Positions 1 through 5,150 of a stretch of 5,611 bases of DNA are shown here, in pieces. The stretch covers positions 1-5,611 of the forward strand of contig JACMQP010000194.1 in assembly GCA_014376915.1 (NCBI GenBank), given 5' to 3'. A program made the position numbers and the translations under genes. Position 1 is the first letter of the stretch. Each line of letters starts with the position of its first letter. The stretch comes from Ramlibacter sp. GTDB lineage: Bacteria > Pseudomonadota > Gammaproteobacteria > Burkholderiales > Burkholderiaceae. The notes under the pieces are model-generated. The model did no database searches. It was not told where the DNA came from and worked only from the letters and a program-made list of their open reading frames with translations.

Positions 1-1139
1 CGCAGGCCGCCTGCACGCACGGTGAGCACGTCCTCGTGCATCAGGCCGGCGTCGAGCAATTCGCGAATCACGTAGCCCGGGCCGCCCGCGGCCTGGAACT
101 GGTTGACGTCGGCGCTGCCGTTCGGATAGACCCGCGCCAGCAGCGGCACCGCGGCCGAGAGCTGCGCGAAGTCGTCCCAGTCGATGGTGATGCCGGCCGA
201 TCGCGCCACCGCCACCCAGTGGATCAGGTGATTGGTGGAACCGCCAGTCGCCAGCAGCGCGCACATCGCATTGACGATCGCGCGCTCGTCGACGAGCCTG
301 CCGATCGGCACGAACCGCCGCGTCTTCACGATGCCCAGCACCGTGCGCATGGCTTCACGGGTAAGCGCCTCGCGCAGGTCGTTGCCGGGATTGACGAAGG
401 CGGTTCCGGGCACGTGCAGGCCCATGGCTTCGAGCAGCATCTGGTTGCTGTTGGCCGTGCCGTAGAAGGTACAGGTGCCGGGCGCGTGGTAGGCCTCCTG
501 CTCCGCATTCAAGAGTTCGGCGCGGCCGACCTTGCCCTGCGCCGCCAGTTCGCGCACTTTCGATTTTTCGTTGTTCGAGAGGCCGGTGGGCATCGGCCCC
601 GCCGGCACGAATACCGTCGGCAGGTGGCCGAAGTGCAACGCGCCGATCAGCAGGCCGGGGACGATCTTGTCGCAGACGCCCAGCATCAGCGCCGCGTCGA
701 AAACGTCGTGGCTCAGCGACACGGCGGTCGCCATCGCGATCACGTCGCGGCTGAACAGGCTGAGCTCCATCGCGGGCGTGCCCTGCGTGACGCCGTCGCA
801 CATCGCCGGCACGCCACCGGCCACCTGCGCAGTGGCGCCATGGCGCCGCGCCTCGTCCTTGAGCAGGTTCGGATAAGCGCCCAGCGGGCTGTGCGCCGAC
901 AGCATGTCGTTGTAGGCGTTGATGATGGCGATGTTGGGCGCGCGTTCGACCACCACCTTGAGCTTGTCGTTGGCCGGCAGGCCGGCGAACGCATGGGCGA
1001 CATTGGCGCAGCCGAGCCGGTCGACGCCGCGGTCACGGCCGGCGGCCTGCTCCACCAGGCGGAGGTAGGCGCTGCGCGTCGGCTCGCTGCGCTTGCTGAT
1101 GCGGTCGGTGACGGCGGCCACCGCGGGATGGAGTTTCAT
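1..1139 (-). CDS. edd: Phosphogluconate dehydratase (Edd), N-terminal part, cut by window edge
   Basis: Edd dehydrates 6-phosphogluconate to 2-keto-3-deoxy-6-phosphogluconate, the first committed step of the cytoplasmic Entner-Doudoroff pathway. The 379 visible codons are about 60% of the usual length of about 600 residues; the C-terminal part lies off the left edge. The translation begins [14 protein letters not shown] and contains [13 protein letters not shown] (about 42-53), [10 protein letters not shown] (74-83), [13 protein letters not shown] (108-120), the IlvD/Edd signature [11 protein letters not shown] (156-166), and [15 protein letters not shown] (220-234). Cys114, Cys156 and Cys223 lie in the conserved positions expected for Fe-S cluster ligands in the IlvD/Edd family. 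The ATG is the only start in register with the family N-terminus; only a weak GGGA lies upstream and there is no good Shine-Dalgarno. No frameshift is visible. It is transcribed divergently from the chaC-like gene; eda would be expected just past the left edge, but cannot be seen. The assignment over dihydroxy-acid dehydratase (IlvD) rests on the Edd-type N-terminus and is firm. Confidence 0.97.
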   Translation of the reverse strand, partial: MKLHPAVAAVTDRISKRSEPTRSAYLRLVEQAAGRDRGVDRLGCANVAHAFAGLPANDKLKVVVERAPNIAIINAYNDMLSAHSPLGAYPNLLKDEARRHGATAQVAGGVPAMCDGVTQGTPAMELSLFSRDVIAMATAVSLSHDVFDAALMLGVCDKIVPGLLIGALHFGHLPTVFVPAGPMPTGLSNNEKSKVRELAAQGKVGRAELLNAEQEAYHAPGTCTFYGTANSNQMLLEAMGLHVPGTAFVNPGNDLREALTREAMRTVLGIVKTRRFVPIGRLVDERAIVNAMCALLATGGSTNHLIHWVAVARSAGITIDWDDFAQLSAAVPLLARVYPNGSADVNQFQAAGGPGYVIRELLDAGLMHEDVLTVRAGGL

Positions 1140-1188
1140 GCAGGGAATCCCAATGTGGAGTGCGATCCTACCGCGCACACCTGCGCTG

Positions 1189-1208
1189 CGGTGATCGCGC
1201 GGTGACCG
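1189..1208. promoter_or_regulatory. Imperfect 20-bp palindrome / CGGTGA direct repeat in the edd-chaC intergenic region
   Basis: The 103-bp gap between the divergent edd and chaC-like starts contains a 20-bp near-palindrome. It has outer arms CGGT and ACCG, a central CGCGCG, and 16 of 20 positions symmetric. The same bases also read as a direct repeat of CGGTGA with an 11-bp period, about one helical turn (1189-1194 and 1200-1205). Such a layout could be an operator controlling either gene. In GC-rich DNA a match of this quality could also arise by chance. It does not resemble the HexR-type site (TGTA...TACA) known to control Entner-Doudoroff genes in other gammaproteobacteria. No clear -35/-10 pair for edd was found; TAGGAT on the minus strand at 1170-1165 is the best -10 candidate, and it has no -35. 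Confidence 0.25.
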
Positions 1209-1230
1209 TGCCTGGGCCGTTGCGCGGCGC

Positions 1231-1236
1231 TACAGT
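1231..1236 (+). promoter_or_regulatory. Candidate -10 hexamer TACAGT, possibly giving a leaderless chaC mRNA
   Basis: TACAGT ends six bases before the ATG at 1243, so a start point about 7 bases downstream of the hexamer would fall on the initiation codon itself. No Shine-Dalgarno is present in the 20 bases before the ATG, which fits a leaderless transcript. No convincing -35 lies at 16-18 bp spacing. The reading is an inference from position and hexamer only. Confidence 0.4.
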
Positions 1237-1242
1237 CACACC

Positions 1243-1836
1243 ATGAGCGAGAGCCTCAAGCCCCTGCGCGACCCGGAACCATTGCTGCAGAAGACACTGC
1301 GCGAATGGGGCGGGCACAGCGACCTGTGGATCTTCGGTTACGCGTCGCTGATCTGGCGGCCGGAGTTCGATTTCGCCGAGCGGCGGCCGGCCCGGGTGCA
1401 TGGCTGGCACCGCGCGCTGAAGATGTGGAGCCGGATCAACCGCGGCACGCCGGAATGCCCAGGCCTGGTATTCGGCATGCTATCGGGCGGCAGTTGCCAG
1501 GGCATGGTGTTCCGGATTCCGAAGCACGAGGGCCACGAAACGCTGGCGCGGCTATGGAAGCGCGAGATGGTGATGGCCGTCTACGACCCGAAATTCCTGG
1601 TCTGCCACACCACCCACGGCCCGGTGCGGGCGCTGGCCTTCACGCTGTCGCGCAAGAGCCCGAGCCACACCGGCCTGCTGAGCGAAGAGGAATACCGCCG
1701 CATCTTCGCCAGCGCGACCGGCATCTACGGCACCACGCTGGACTATGTGCAGGCGACGCTGGACGAATTGACGCGCCACAAGATCCGCGACCGCGGACTG
1801 GAGCGGCTGCTGCACGCGCTCCGCCACCCGGGCTGA
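1243..1836 (+). CDS. chaC: ChaC-like gamma-glutamylcyclotransferase (glutathione-specific)
   Basis: The complete 197-residue protein belongs to the ChaC family, whose characterised members cleave cytoplasmic glutathione to 5-oxoproline and Cys-Gly. The family nucleotide/product loop appears as FGYASLIW (31-38), where the textbook form is FGYGSLxW. It is followed by RRPARVHGWHRALKMWS (48-63), RGTPECPGLVFGML (67-80), GGSCQGMVFRI (82-92) and LWKREMVMAVYDPKFL (104-119). Glu108 in the KREM segment aligns with the catalytic glutamate of ChaC enzymes. The C-terminus (YRRIFASATGIYGTTLDYV, 151-169) matches the usual family ending, so the protein is full length with no signal peptide or membrane segment. 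The ATG lies directly behind a -10-like hexamer and without a Shine-Dalgarno. The gene is divergent from edd and convergent with the mocA-like gene, with stops only 3 bp apart, so it is probably a single-gene transcript. The family is secure; glutathione specificity is inferred. Confidence 0.93.
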   Translation: MSESLKPLRDPEPLLQKTLREWGGHSDLWIFGYASLIWRPEFDFAERRPARVHGWHRALKMWSRINRGTPECPGLVFGMLSGGSCQGMVFRIPKHEGHETLARLWKREMVMAVYDPKFLVCHTTHGPVRALAFTLSRKSPSHTGLLSEEEYRRIFASATGIYGTTLDYVQATLDELTRHKIRDRGLERLLHALRHPG

Positions 1837-1845
1837 AGCTCAGCC
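1831..1845. repeat. Perfect 6-bp inverted repeat joining two convergent stop codons
   Basis: GGCTGA and TCAGCC are separated by three bases (AGC), giving a perfect 6-bp stem with a 3-nt loop. The left arm contains the TGA stop of the chaC-like gene; the right arm contains, on the other strand, the TGA stop of the mocA-like gene. Each transcript would therefore form the same small hairpin at its stop codon. No T-run follows on either side, so it is not a classical intrinsic terminator and may only mark a compact convergent junction. Confidence 0.4.
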
Positions 1846-2394
1846 GCCGGCCAACAGCTGTTCCGCGCGGGCGAGGTCCTGCACGGTGTCGATGTCGGTG
1901 ACGATGCCCGGGTCGTCGAGTTCCAGTTCCAGCACGCGGTTGGCCAGCTTTTGCGCCCGCACCACCGGCGCGGCGCCCTGCGGCCCTGCGAGCAGCCGCA
2001 GCGCGTCGCGGCAGCCAGGCCCGAAGGCGACCGGGTGGCCCTGCCGGCCCTGGTACATCGGCAGCACCACCGCGTGATTGGCCAGCGCCGCGGCCACGCG
2101 CCGCAGGCTCTCGGGACGCAGCAGCGGCAGGTCGCCCGGCAGGATCAGCCAGCCGGCGGCACCCGGCATGGCGAGCACGCCGGCAGCGATCGAATCGCCC
2201 ATGCCGGCATGGCCCGCGTCTTCAAGGTGCCACGGCAAGCCGCTGGCGCGGACGGCGTCGAGCGTCCACTGCAGCACCGGCTTGCCCGCCAGCAGGGCCT
2301 GCAGCTTGGACCCGCTGCCGCCCGAGGCAGTGAAGCGCGTGCCCTGGCCCGACGCGAGCACGACCACGGTGGGACCCGCCGCGCCGTCGCTCAC
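1840..2394 (-). CDS. mocA: MocA-like molybdenum cofactor cytidylyltransferase (compact form)
   Basis: The 184-residue cytoplasmic protein is a NTP_transf_3/MobA-MocA-type nucleotidyltransferase. MocA transfers CMP from CTP to molybdopterin to make the cytosine dinucleotide cofactor used by xanthine-oxidase-family bacterial enzymes. Visible motifs are the N-terminal nucleotide loop VVLASGQGTRF (11-21) followed by Lys30, GMGDSIAAGV (64-73), the metal-site motif LPGDLPLL (85-92), QGRQGHPVAFG (115-125), and the C-terminal DDPGIVTDIDTVQDL (160-174). The stretch between the first helix and GMGDS is short compared with my recollection of E. coli MocA, as if one strand-helix unit were missing. The GTG start overlaps the TGA stop of iorB in a GTGA arrangement, and no ATG occurs before the nucleotide loop, so translation is probably coupled to iorB. 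As last gene of the iorAB operon, its likely job is cofactor supply for IorB. CTP rather than GTP specificity is inferred from this context. Confidence 0.85.
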   Translation of the reverse strand: MSDGAAGPTVVVLASGQGTRFTASGGSGSKLQALLAGKPVLQWTLDAVRASGLPWHLEDAGHAGMGDSIAAGVLAMPGAAGWLILPGDLPLLRPESLRRVAAALANHAVVLPMYQGRQGHPVAFGPGCRDALRLLAGPQGAAPVVRAQKLANRVLELELDDPGIVTDIDTVQDLARAEQLLAGG

Positions 2395-4526
2395 GCCGCG
2401 CGAATCGCCTGCGCCGTCATCGGCAACTGGCGCACCCGTTTGCCGGTGAGGGCCGCGACCGCATTGGCGATCGCCGGCACCACGACTGCCGTGGCCGGCT
2501 CGCCGATGCCGCCGGGCTTCTCGGTGCTCTCGACCAGCACGATGTCGATGGCGGGCGCCTCGTTCATCCGCACCACCGGGAACTGGTGGAAGTTGGTCTG
2601 CTGAACCCGGCCGTTTTCCAGCGTGACCTCCTGCATCAGCGCGGCGCCCATGCCGAACGCAATGCTGGACTGGATCTGCGCTTCCACCGTGTCCGGGTTC
2701 ACCATCCGGCCCAGGTCGGCGGCGACGGTGACGCGATGCACCTTCACCGCGCCGTCCACCATGCTGATCTCCGCCACCTGCGCCATGTAGGTGTCGTAAC
2801 CCTCCATCAGCGCGATGCCGCGCGCACGGCCGGCCGGCAGCGGCGTGCCCCAGCCCGCTTTCTCGGCCGCGAGCTTGAGCACGTTGGCGAAGCGCGGCTG
2901 CGAGCCCAGCATCGCCATGCGATAGCGGTACGGGTCCTGGCCCGCTTCGCTGGCCAGTTCGTCGATGAAGCTTTCGTTGGCAAAGGCATTGAGCAGGTGG
3001 CTCACCGAGCGCCAGTACCCAACGCGCAGGCCGGCATCGTGCTTGATGTAGTCGTGCTGCAGCGCCGGGATTTCATAGGCGGCCAGCGCCGCTTCGGTCA
3101 TCAGCGGATCGTTCATGTCGCCCGGCAGGCCGAACACCCGGCCGGTGACCGACTGCGACGTCATCCGGAAGGTCATCGCCGTCGGCTTGCCGTCCGCCCC
3201 CAGCGCCGCGGCCATCCGGTGCAGCGACTGCGGCCGGTAGAAGTCGTGCGTCATGTCGTCCTCGCGCGACCAGACCAGCTTGACCGGCCGGTTGATCGCC
3301 CTGGAGATCTGCGCCGCCTGCACGATGAAGTCGAGGTCGATGCGCCGGCCGAAGCCGCCGCCCAGGAAGGTGGTCTGCACCGCCACGTCTTCCGGCTTCA
3401 TGTCCACTGCCTTGGCCACGGCGCCCTGCGCGCCGTCCTGCCACTGGGTCGGGCCGATCAGCAGCATCTTGCCGTCGGCATAGCTGGCGGTGAAATTCAT
3501 CGGCTCCAGCGGCGAATGCGACAACAGCTGGCTGACGTATTCGCGCCGCACCACCCGCTGCGAGGCGGCGATCACAGCTTCCGCCTCGCCGACCTTCTTG
3601 ATCGGCATCGGCGCGCCGCTCGCGGCCCGGATCGAGTCCAGCATGACCTTGTTGTTCAGTTTCGCGCCCGCGCCCTCGTCCCAGGCGATGGCCAGCTGCC
3701 TGCGGGCCATGTTGGCGCGCCACCAGCTGTCCGCGACCACGGCGACGCCGTCGGGAATCTGCACCACGGCGATGACACCGGGCATGGACTTGGCCTTGCT
3801 GGCGTCGAAGCTCTTGACCGTTCCGCCGATGACGGGGCACTGCTCCAGCGCTGCATAGACCATCCCGGGCAGCTTGACGTCGATGCCGAATTCGGCCGTG
3901 CCGTTGGTCTTGGCCGGCGTGTCCAGCCGCGGCGTGCGCTTGCCGACGATGCGGAACTGCGACGGATCCTTCAGCGCCACTTTTTCCGGCACCGGCAGCT
4001 TCGAGGCCGCTTCGGCCAGCTCGCCGTAGGTGGCCTTCAGGCCGCGCGGTCCCAGCACCATGCCGTTGTCGGCCTTCAGCTCGCCGCGGTCCACGTTCCA
4101 CTTCGATGCGGCGGCGCCGATGAGCATTTCGCGCACCTGCGCCCCTGCCACGCGCAGCTTTTCCCAGCCGTCGCGCACCGAGGTCGAGCCGCCGGTGAGC
4201 TGCGGCCCGCCCAGCAACGCGTTGCCATACAGCTTCTGGTTCGGCGGCGCCATCGCCACCTTGATGTTGCGGATGTCGACGTTCAGCTCCTCGGCGATCA
4301 GCATCGGCATTGAGGTGTAGACGCCCTGCCCCATCTCGGAACGGGCCGAGATCAGCGTGATGGTGTTGTCGTCGGCGATGTGGACCCAGGCATTGGGCGT
4401 GTACATGGTGCCCGCCGCCGCCGCGTCCCTGAGTCCGGGCACGGAGAAGCCGACCAGCAATCCGCCGGAGGCGATGGCTGCGGTCTTGAGGAAGTCGCGG
4501 CGCGAAGCTTGTGCAATGGTATTCAT
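2391..4526 (-). CDS. iorB: Molybdopterin-binding large subunit of a Tat-exported isoquinoline 1-oxidoreductase-type dehydrogenase (IorB family)
   Basis: This 711-residue protein is the catalytic subunit of a two-subunit xanthine-dehydrogenase-family enzyme that hydroxylates N-heteroaromatics or oxidises aldehydes with water-derived oxygen. The N-terminus has an exact twin-arginine motif SRRDFLK (8-14), a hydrophobic stretch (15-28) and an Ala-rich cleavage region near residue 38, predicting export folded to the periplasm. Molybdopterin-domain landmarks are SEMGQGVYTSMPMLIAEEL (63-81), SHSPLEPMNF (336-345), TTFLGGGFGRRID (385-397), WSREDDMTHDFYRP (419-432), GLRVGYWRSVSHLLNAFANE (499-518) and KPGGIGEPATAVVVPAIANA (670-689). 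Glu676 in GGIGEPA occupies the place of the catalytic glutamate of xanthine dehydrogenases. The ATG is supported by AAGGAG six bases upstream, and the ribosome site includes the iorA stop. The protein is intact and slightly shorter than the Brevundimonas IorB as I recall it (about 760). It has neither an FAD domain nor a fused cytochrome. The substrate is unknown. Confidence 0.94.
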   Translation of the reverse strand: MNTIAQASRRDFLKTAAIASGGLLVGFSVPGLRDAAAAGTMYTPNAWVHIADDNTITLISARSEMGQGVYTSMPMLIAEELNVDIRNIKVAMAPPNQKLYGNALLGGPQLTGGSTSVRDGWEKLRVAGAQVREMLIGAAASKWNVDRGELKADNGMVLGPRGLKATYGELAEAASKLPVPEKVALKDPSQFRIVGKRTPRLDTPAKTNGTAEFGIDVKLPGMVYAALEQCPVIGGTVKSFDASKAKSMPGVIAVVQIPDGVAVVADSWWRANMARRQLAIAWDEGAGAKLNNKVMLDSIRAASGAPMPIKKVGEAEAVIAASQRVVRREYVSQLLSHSPLEPMNFTASYADGKMLLIGPTQWQDGAQGAVAKAVDMKPEDVAVQTTFLGGGFGRRIDLDFIVQAAQISRAINRPVKLVWSREDDMTHDFYRPQSLHRMAAALGADGKPTAMTFRMTSQSVTGRVFGLPGDMNDPLMTEAALAAYEIPALQHDYIKHDAGLRVGYWRSVSHLLNAFANESFIDELASEAGQDPYRYRMAMLGSQPRFANVLKLAAEKAGWGTPLPAGRARGIALMEGYDTYMAQVAEISMVDGAVKVHRVTVAADLGRMVNPDTVEAQIQSSIAFGMGAALMQEVTLENGRVQQTNFHQFPVVRMNEAPAIDIVLVESTEKPGGIGEPATAVVVPAIANAVAALTGKRVRQLPMTAQAIRAA

Positions 4527-4532
4527 GGTGTG

Positions 4533-4538
4533 CTCCTT
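4533..4538 (-). promoter_or_regulatory. Ribosome binding site of iorB embedded in the iorA stop
   Basis: On the minus strand AAGGAG lies six bases before the iorB ATG. Its first two bases are also the last two of the iorA TAA stop codon, so the sequence reads TAAGGAG. This fixes the iorB start and implies that ribosomes ending iorA are placed directly at the iorB start, favouring balanced synthesis of the two subunits. Confidence 0.85.
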
Positions 4539-4998
4539 ACGCGCGCATCACGGCGGCGGCGTCCTTGATGGCGGCGCGGATGCGCGGATAGGTGCCGCAG
4601 CGGCAGATGTTGCCGCTCATGGCCGCGTCGATGTCGGCGTCGGTGGGATTCTTGTTCTTCGCCAGCAATGCCGTGGCGCTCATCAGCTGGCCGGACTGGC
4701 AATAGCCGCACTGCGGCACGTCGTGCTTGATCCACGCGACCTGCAGCGGGTGCGAGTTGTCGCGTGGCAGGCTTTCGATGGTGCTCACCTGCTGGCCCTG
4801 GACCGCCGACAGTGCGGTCTGGCAGGAGCGCACCGGAGCGCCGTTGAGGTGCACGGTGCAGGCGCCGCACAGTGCCATGCCGCAGCCGAATTTGGTGCCC
4901 GTCAGGCCCAGCTCGTCGCGGATCACCCACAGCAGCGGGGTGTCCGGTTCGGCCTGGGCGGTCACACTCTTGCCGTTCAGATTGAAGTTAACGCTCAT
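4537..4998 (-). CDS. iorA: [2Fe-2S] small subunit of the isoquinoline 1-oxidoreductase-type dehydrogenase (IorA family)
   Basis: The 153-residue protein is the electron-transfer subunit of the IorAB enzyme and passes electrons away from the molybdenum site in IorB. The N-terminal half is a plant-ferredoxin-like domain with Cys39, Cys44, Cys47 and Cys59 ([16 protein letters not shown], then RSC). The C-terminal half is the four-helix [2Fe-2S]-binding domain with Cys97, Cys100, Cys132 and Cys134 ([11 protein letters not shown] and [10 protein letters not shown]). All eight ligands are present and the length matches the family (about 150). It has no signal peptide: translation goes straight into the first ferredoxin strand. 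If the enzyme works in the periplasm, IorA must therefore cross with IorB as a preassembled complex. The ATG has a strong AAAGGAG seven bases upstream. It is the first gene of the iorA-iorB-mocA operon, 10 bp from iorB. An orphan CoxS/XdhA-type subunit is the alternative reading, but the neighbouring iorB settles it. Confidence 0.95.
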   Translation of the reverse strand: MSVNFNLNGKSVTAQAEPDTPLLWVIRDELGLTGTKFGCGMALCGACTVHLNGAPVRSCQTALSAVQGQQVSTIESLPRDNSHPLQVAWIKHDVPQCGYCQSGQLMSATALLAKNKNPTDADIDAAMSGNICRCGTYPRIRAAIKDAAAVMRA

Positions 4999-5005
4999 CT
5001 TGCCT

Positions 5006-5012
5006 CTCCTTT
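5006..5012 (-). promoter_or_regulatory. Strong ribosome binding site of iorA
   Basis: AAAGGAG on the minus strand is separated by seven bases from the iorA ATG. It is a strong Shine-Dalgarno, in contrast to the two plus-strand genes of this window that have none, and it shows that iorA is read from an mRNA with a real 5' leader. Confidence 0.85.
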
Positions 5013-5022
5013 GTGATCGCGA

Positions 5023-5036
5023 CGGTTTCGCAACCG
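5023..5036 (-). repeat. Small hairpin with GCGA (GNRA) loop upstream of the iorA ribosome site
   Basis: On the minus strand (iorA sense) the bases read CGGTT-GCGA-AACCG, a perfect 5-bp stem closed by a GNRA-type tetraloop, extendable by one G-U pair. It ends about 10 bases upstream of the AAAGGAG of iorA and so would lie in the leader if transcription starts further out. It could be a leader-stabilising or regulatory stem; its small size means chance is not excluded. Confidence 0.35.
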
Positions 5037-5063
5037 CAGAGGCTAGGCCGTTGAGAAGAAATG

Positions 5064-5083
5064 TTGAGCGGGTTAACCCTCAA
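5064..5083. promoter_or_regulatory. 20-bp dyad TTGAG-N10-CTCAA around GGGTTAACCC, putative operator
   Basis: Arms TTGAG (5064-5068) and CTCAA (5079-5083) form a perfect inverted repeat with a 10-base spacer. Inside it sits a perfect 10-bp palindrome GGGTTAACCC (5070-5079), whose centre is offset by one base. A further TTGAG lies 13 bp to the left (5051-5055). It falls in the middle of the 152-bp divergent region between iorA and pdxH, which is where a regulator of the molybdoenzyme operon would be expected to bind. No regulator gene is in the window, so the regulator family cannot be named. Confidence 0.45.
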
Positions 5084-5108
5084 ATGCCCACGCCATTCGC
5101 AATTTGAG
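5079..5108. promoter_or_regulatory. 30-bp inverted repeat CTCAAAT-N16-ATTTGAG, putative operator or stem
   Basis: CTCAAAT (5079-5085) and ATTTGAG (5102-5108) are perfect 7-bp inverted copies with 16 bases between them. The left arm is shared with the neighbouring dyad at 5064-5083, so the same CTCAA can pair with a TTGAG on either side. In the iorA direction these bases lie 81-110 bases upstream of the ATG, in the promoter zone. No canonical -35/-10 pair for iorA is visible here, so the promoter may need an activator. Confidence 0.45.
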
Positions 5109-5136
5109 ACGCGGCCAGTCGCAACCCTGCATTGCC

Positions 5137-5142
5137 TATACT
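5137..5142 (+). promoter_or_regulatory. -10 hexamer TATACT of pdxH, probably giving a leaderless mRNA
   Basis: TATACT is a close match to TATAAT and ends eight bases before the pdxH ATG, which places the expected transcription start at or within two bases of the start codon. There is no Shine-Dalgarno between it and the ATG. No good -35 is found at 16-18 bp. A leaderless transcript is the simplest reading. Confidence 0.55.
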
Positions 5143-5150
5143 CGAACGCG

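Noticed and set aside
1143..1151. GGGAATCCC palindrome just upstream of edd
   Set aside because: It is only a 4-bp arm around a single base, too short to support an operator or hairpin claim.
1165..1170. TAGGAT on the minus strand as a -10 for edd
   Set aside because: There is no -35-like hexamer at 16-18 bp, and a TA-containing hexamer of this quality is expected by chance; I keep it only as a remark.
36..1205. 389-codon open frame on the plus strand opposite edd
   Set aside because: The composition is low-complexity Arg/His/Ala/Val typical of antisense frames; the minus strand encodes a convincing Edd with family signatures.
1305..1901. 198-codon plus-strand frame overlapping the chaC-like gene
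   Set aside because: It is a +2-shifted shadow with arginine-rich nonsense composition; the ChaC frame has the conserved motifs and the catalytic Glu.
3073..4101. 342-codon minus-strand frame inside iorB
   Set aside because: It is an out-of-frame shadow on the same strand, rich in Arg/Gly; the iorB frame is uninterrupted, so this does not indicate a frameshift.
2586..4313. 575-codon open frame on the plus strand opposite iorB
   Set aside because: It is the antisense shadow of iorB in GC-rich DNA: the translation is rich in His, Arg and Ala with no recognisable domain, and iorB on the other strand has all family motifs over its full length.
4357..5016. 219-codon plus-strand frame opposite iorA and the start of iorB
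   Set aside because: It is antisense to two well-supported genes, has no recognisable domain, and its start lies within the iorB signal-peptide coding region.
5101..5123. Possible sigma-54 promoter for iorA (TGGC and TTGC on the minus strand)
   Set aside because: TGGC to TTGC spacing is 15 bases between element starts instead of the 11 required, so the -24/-12 geometry fails.
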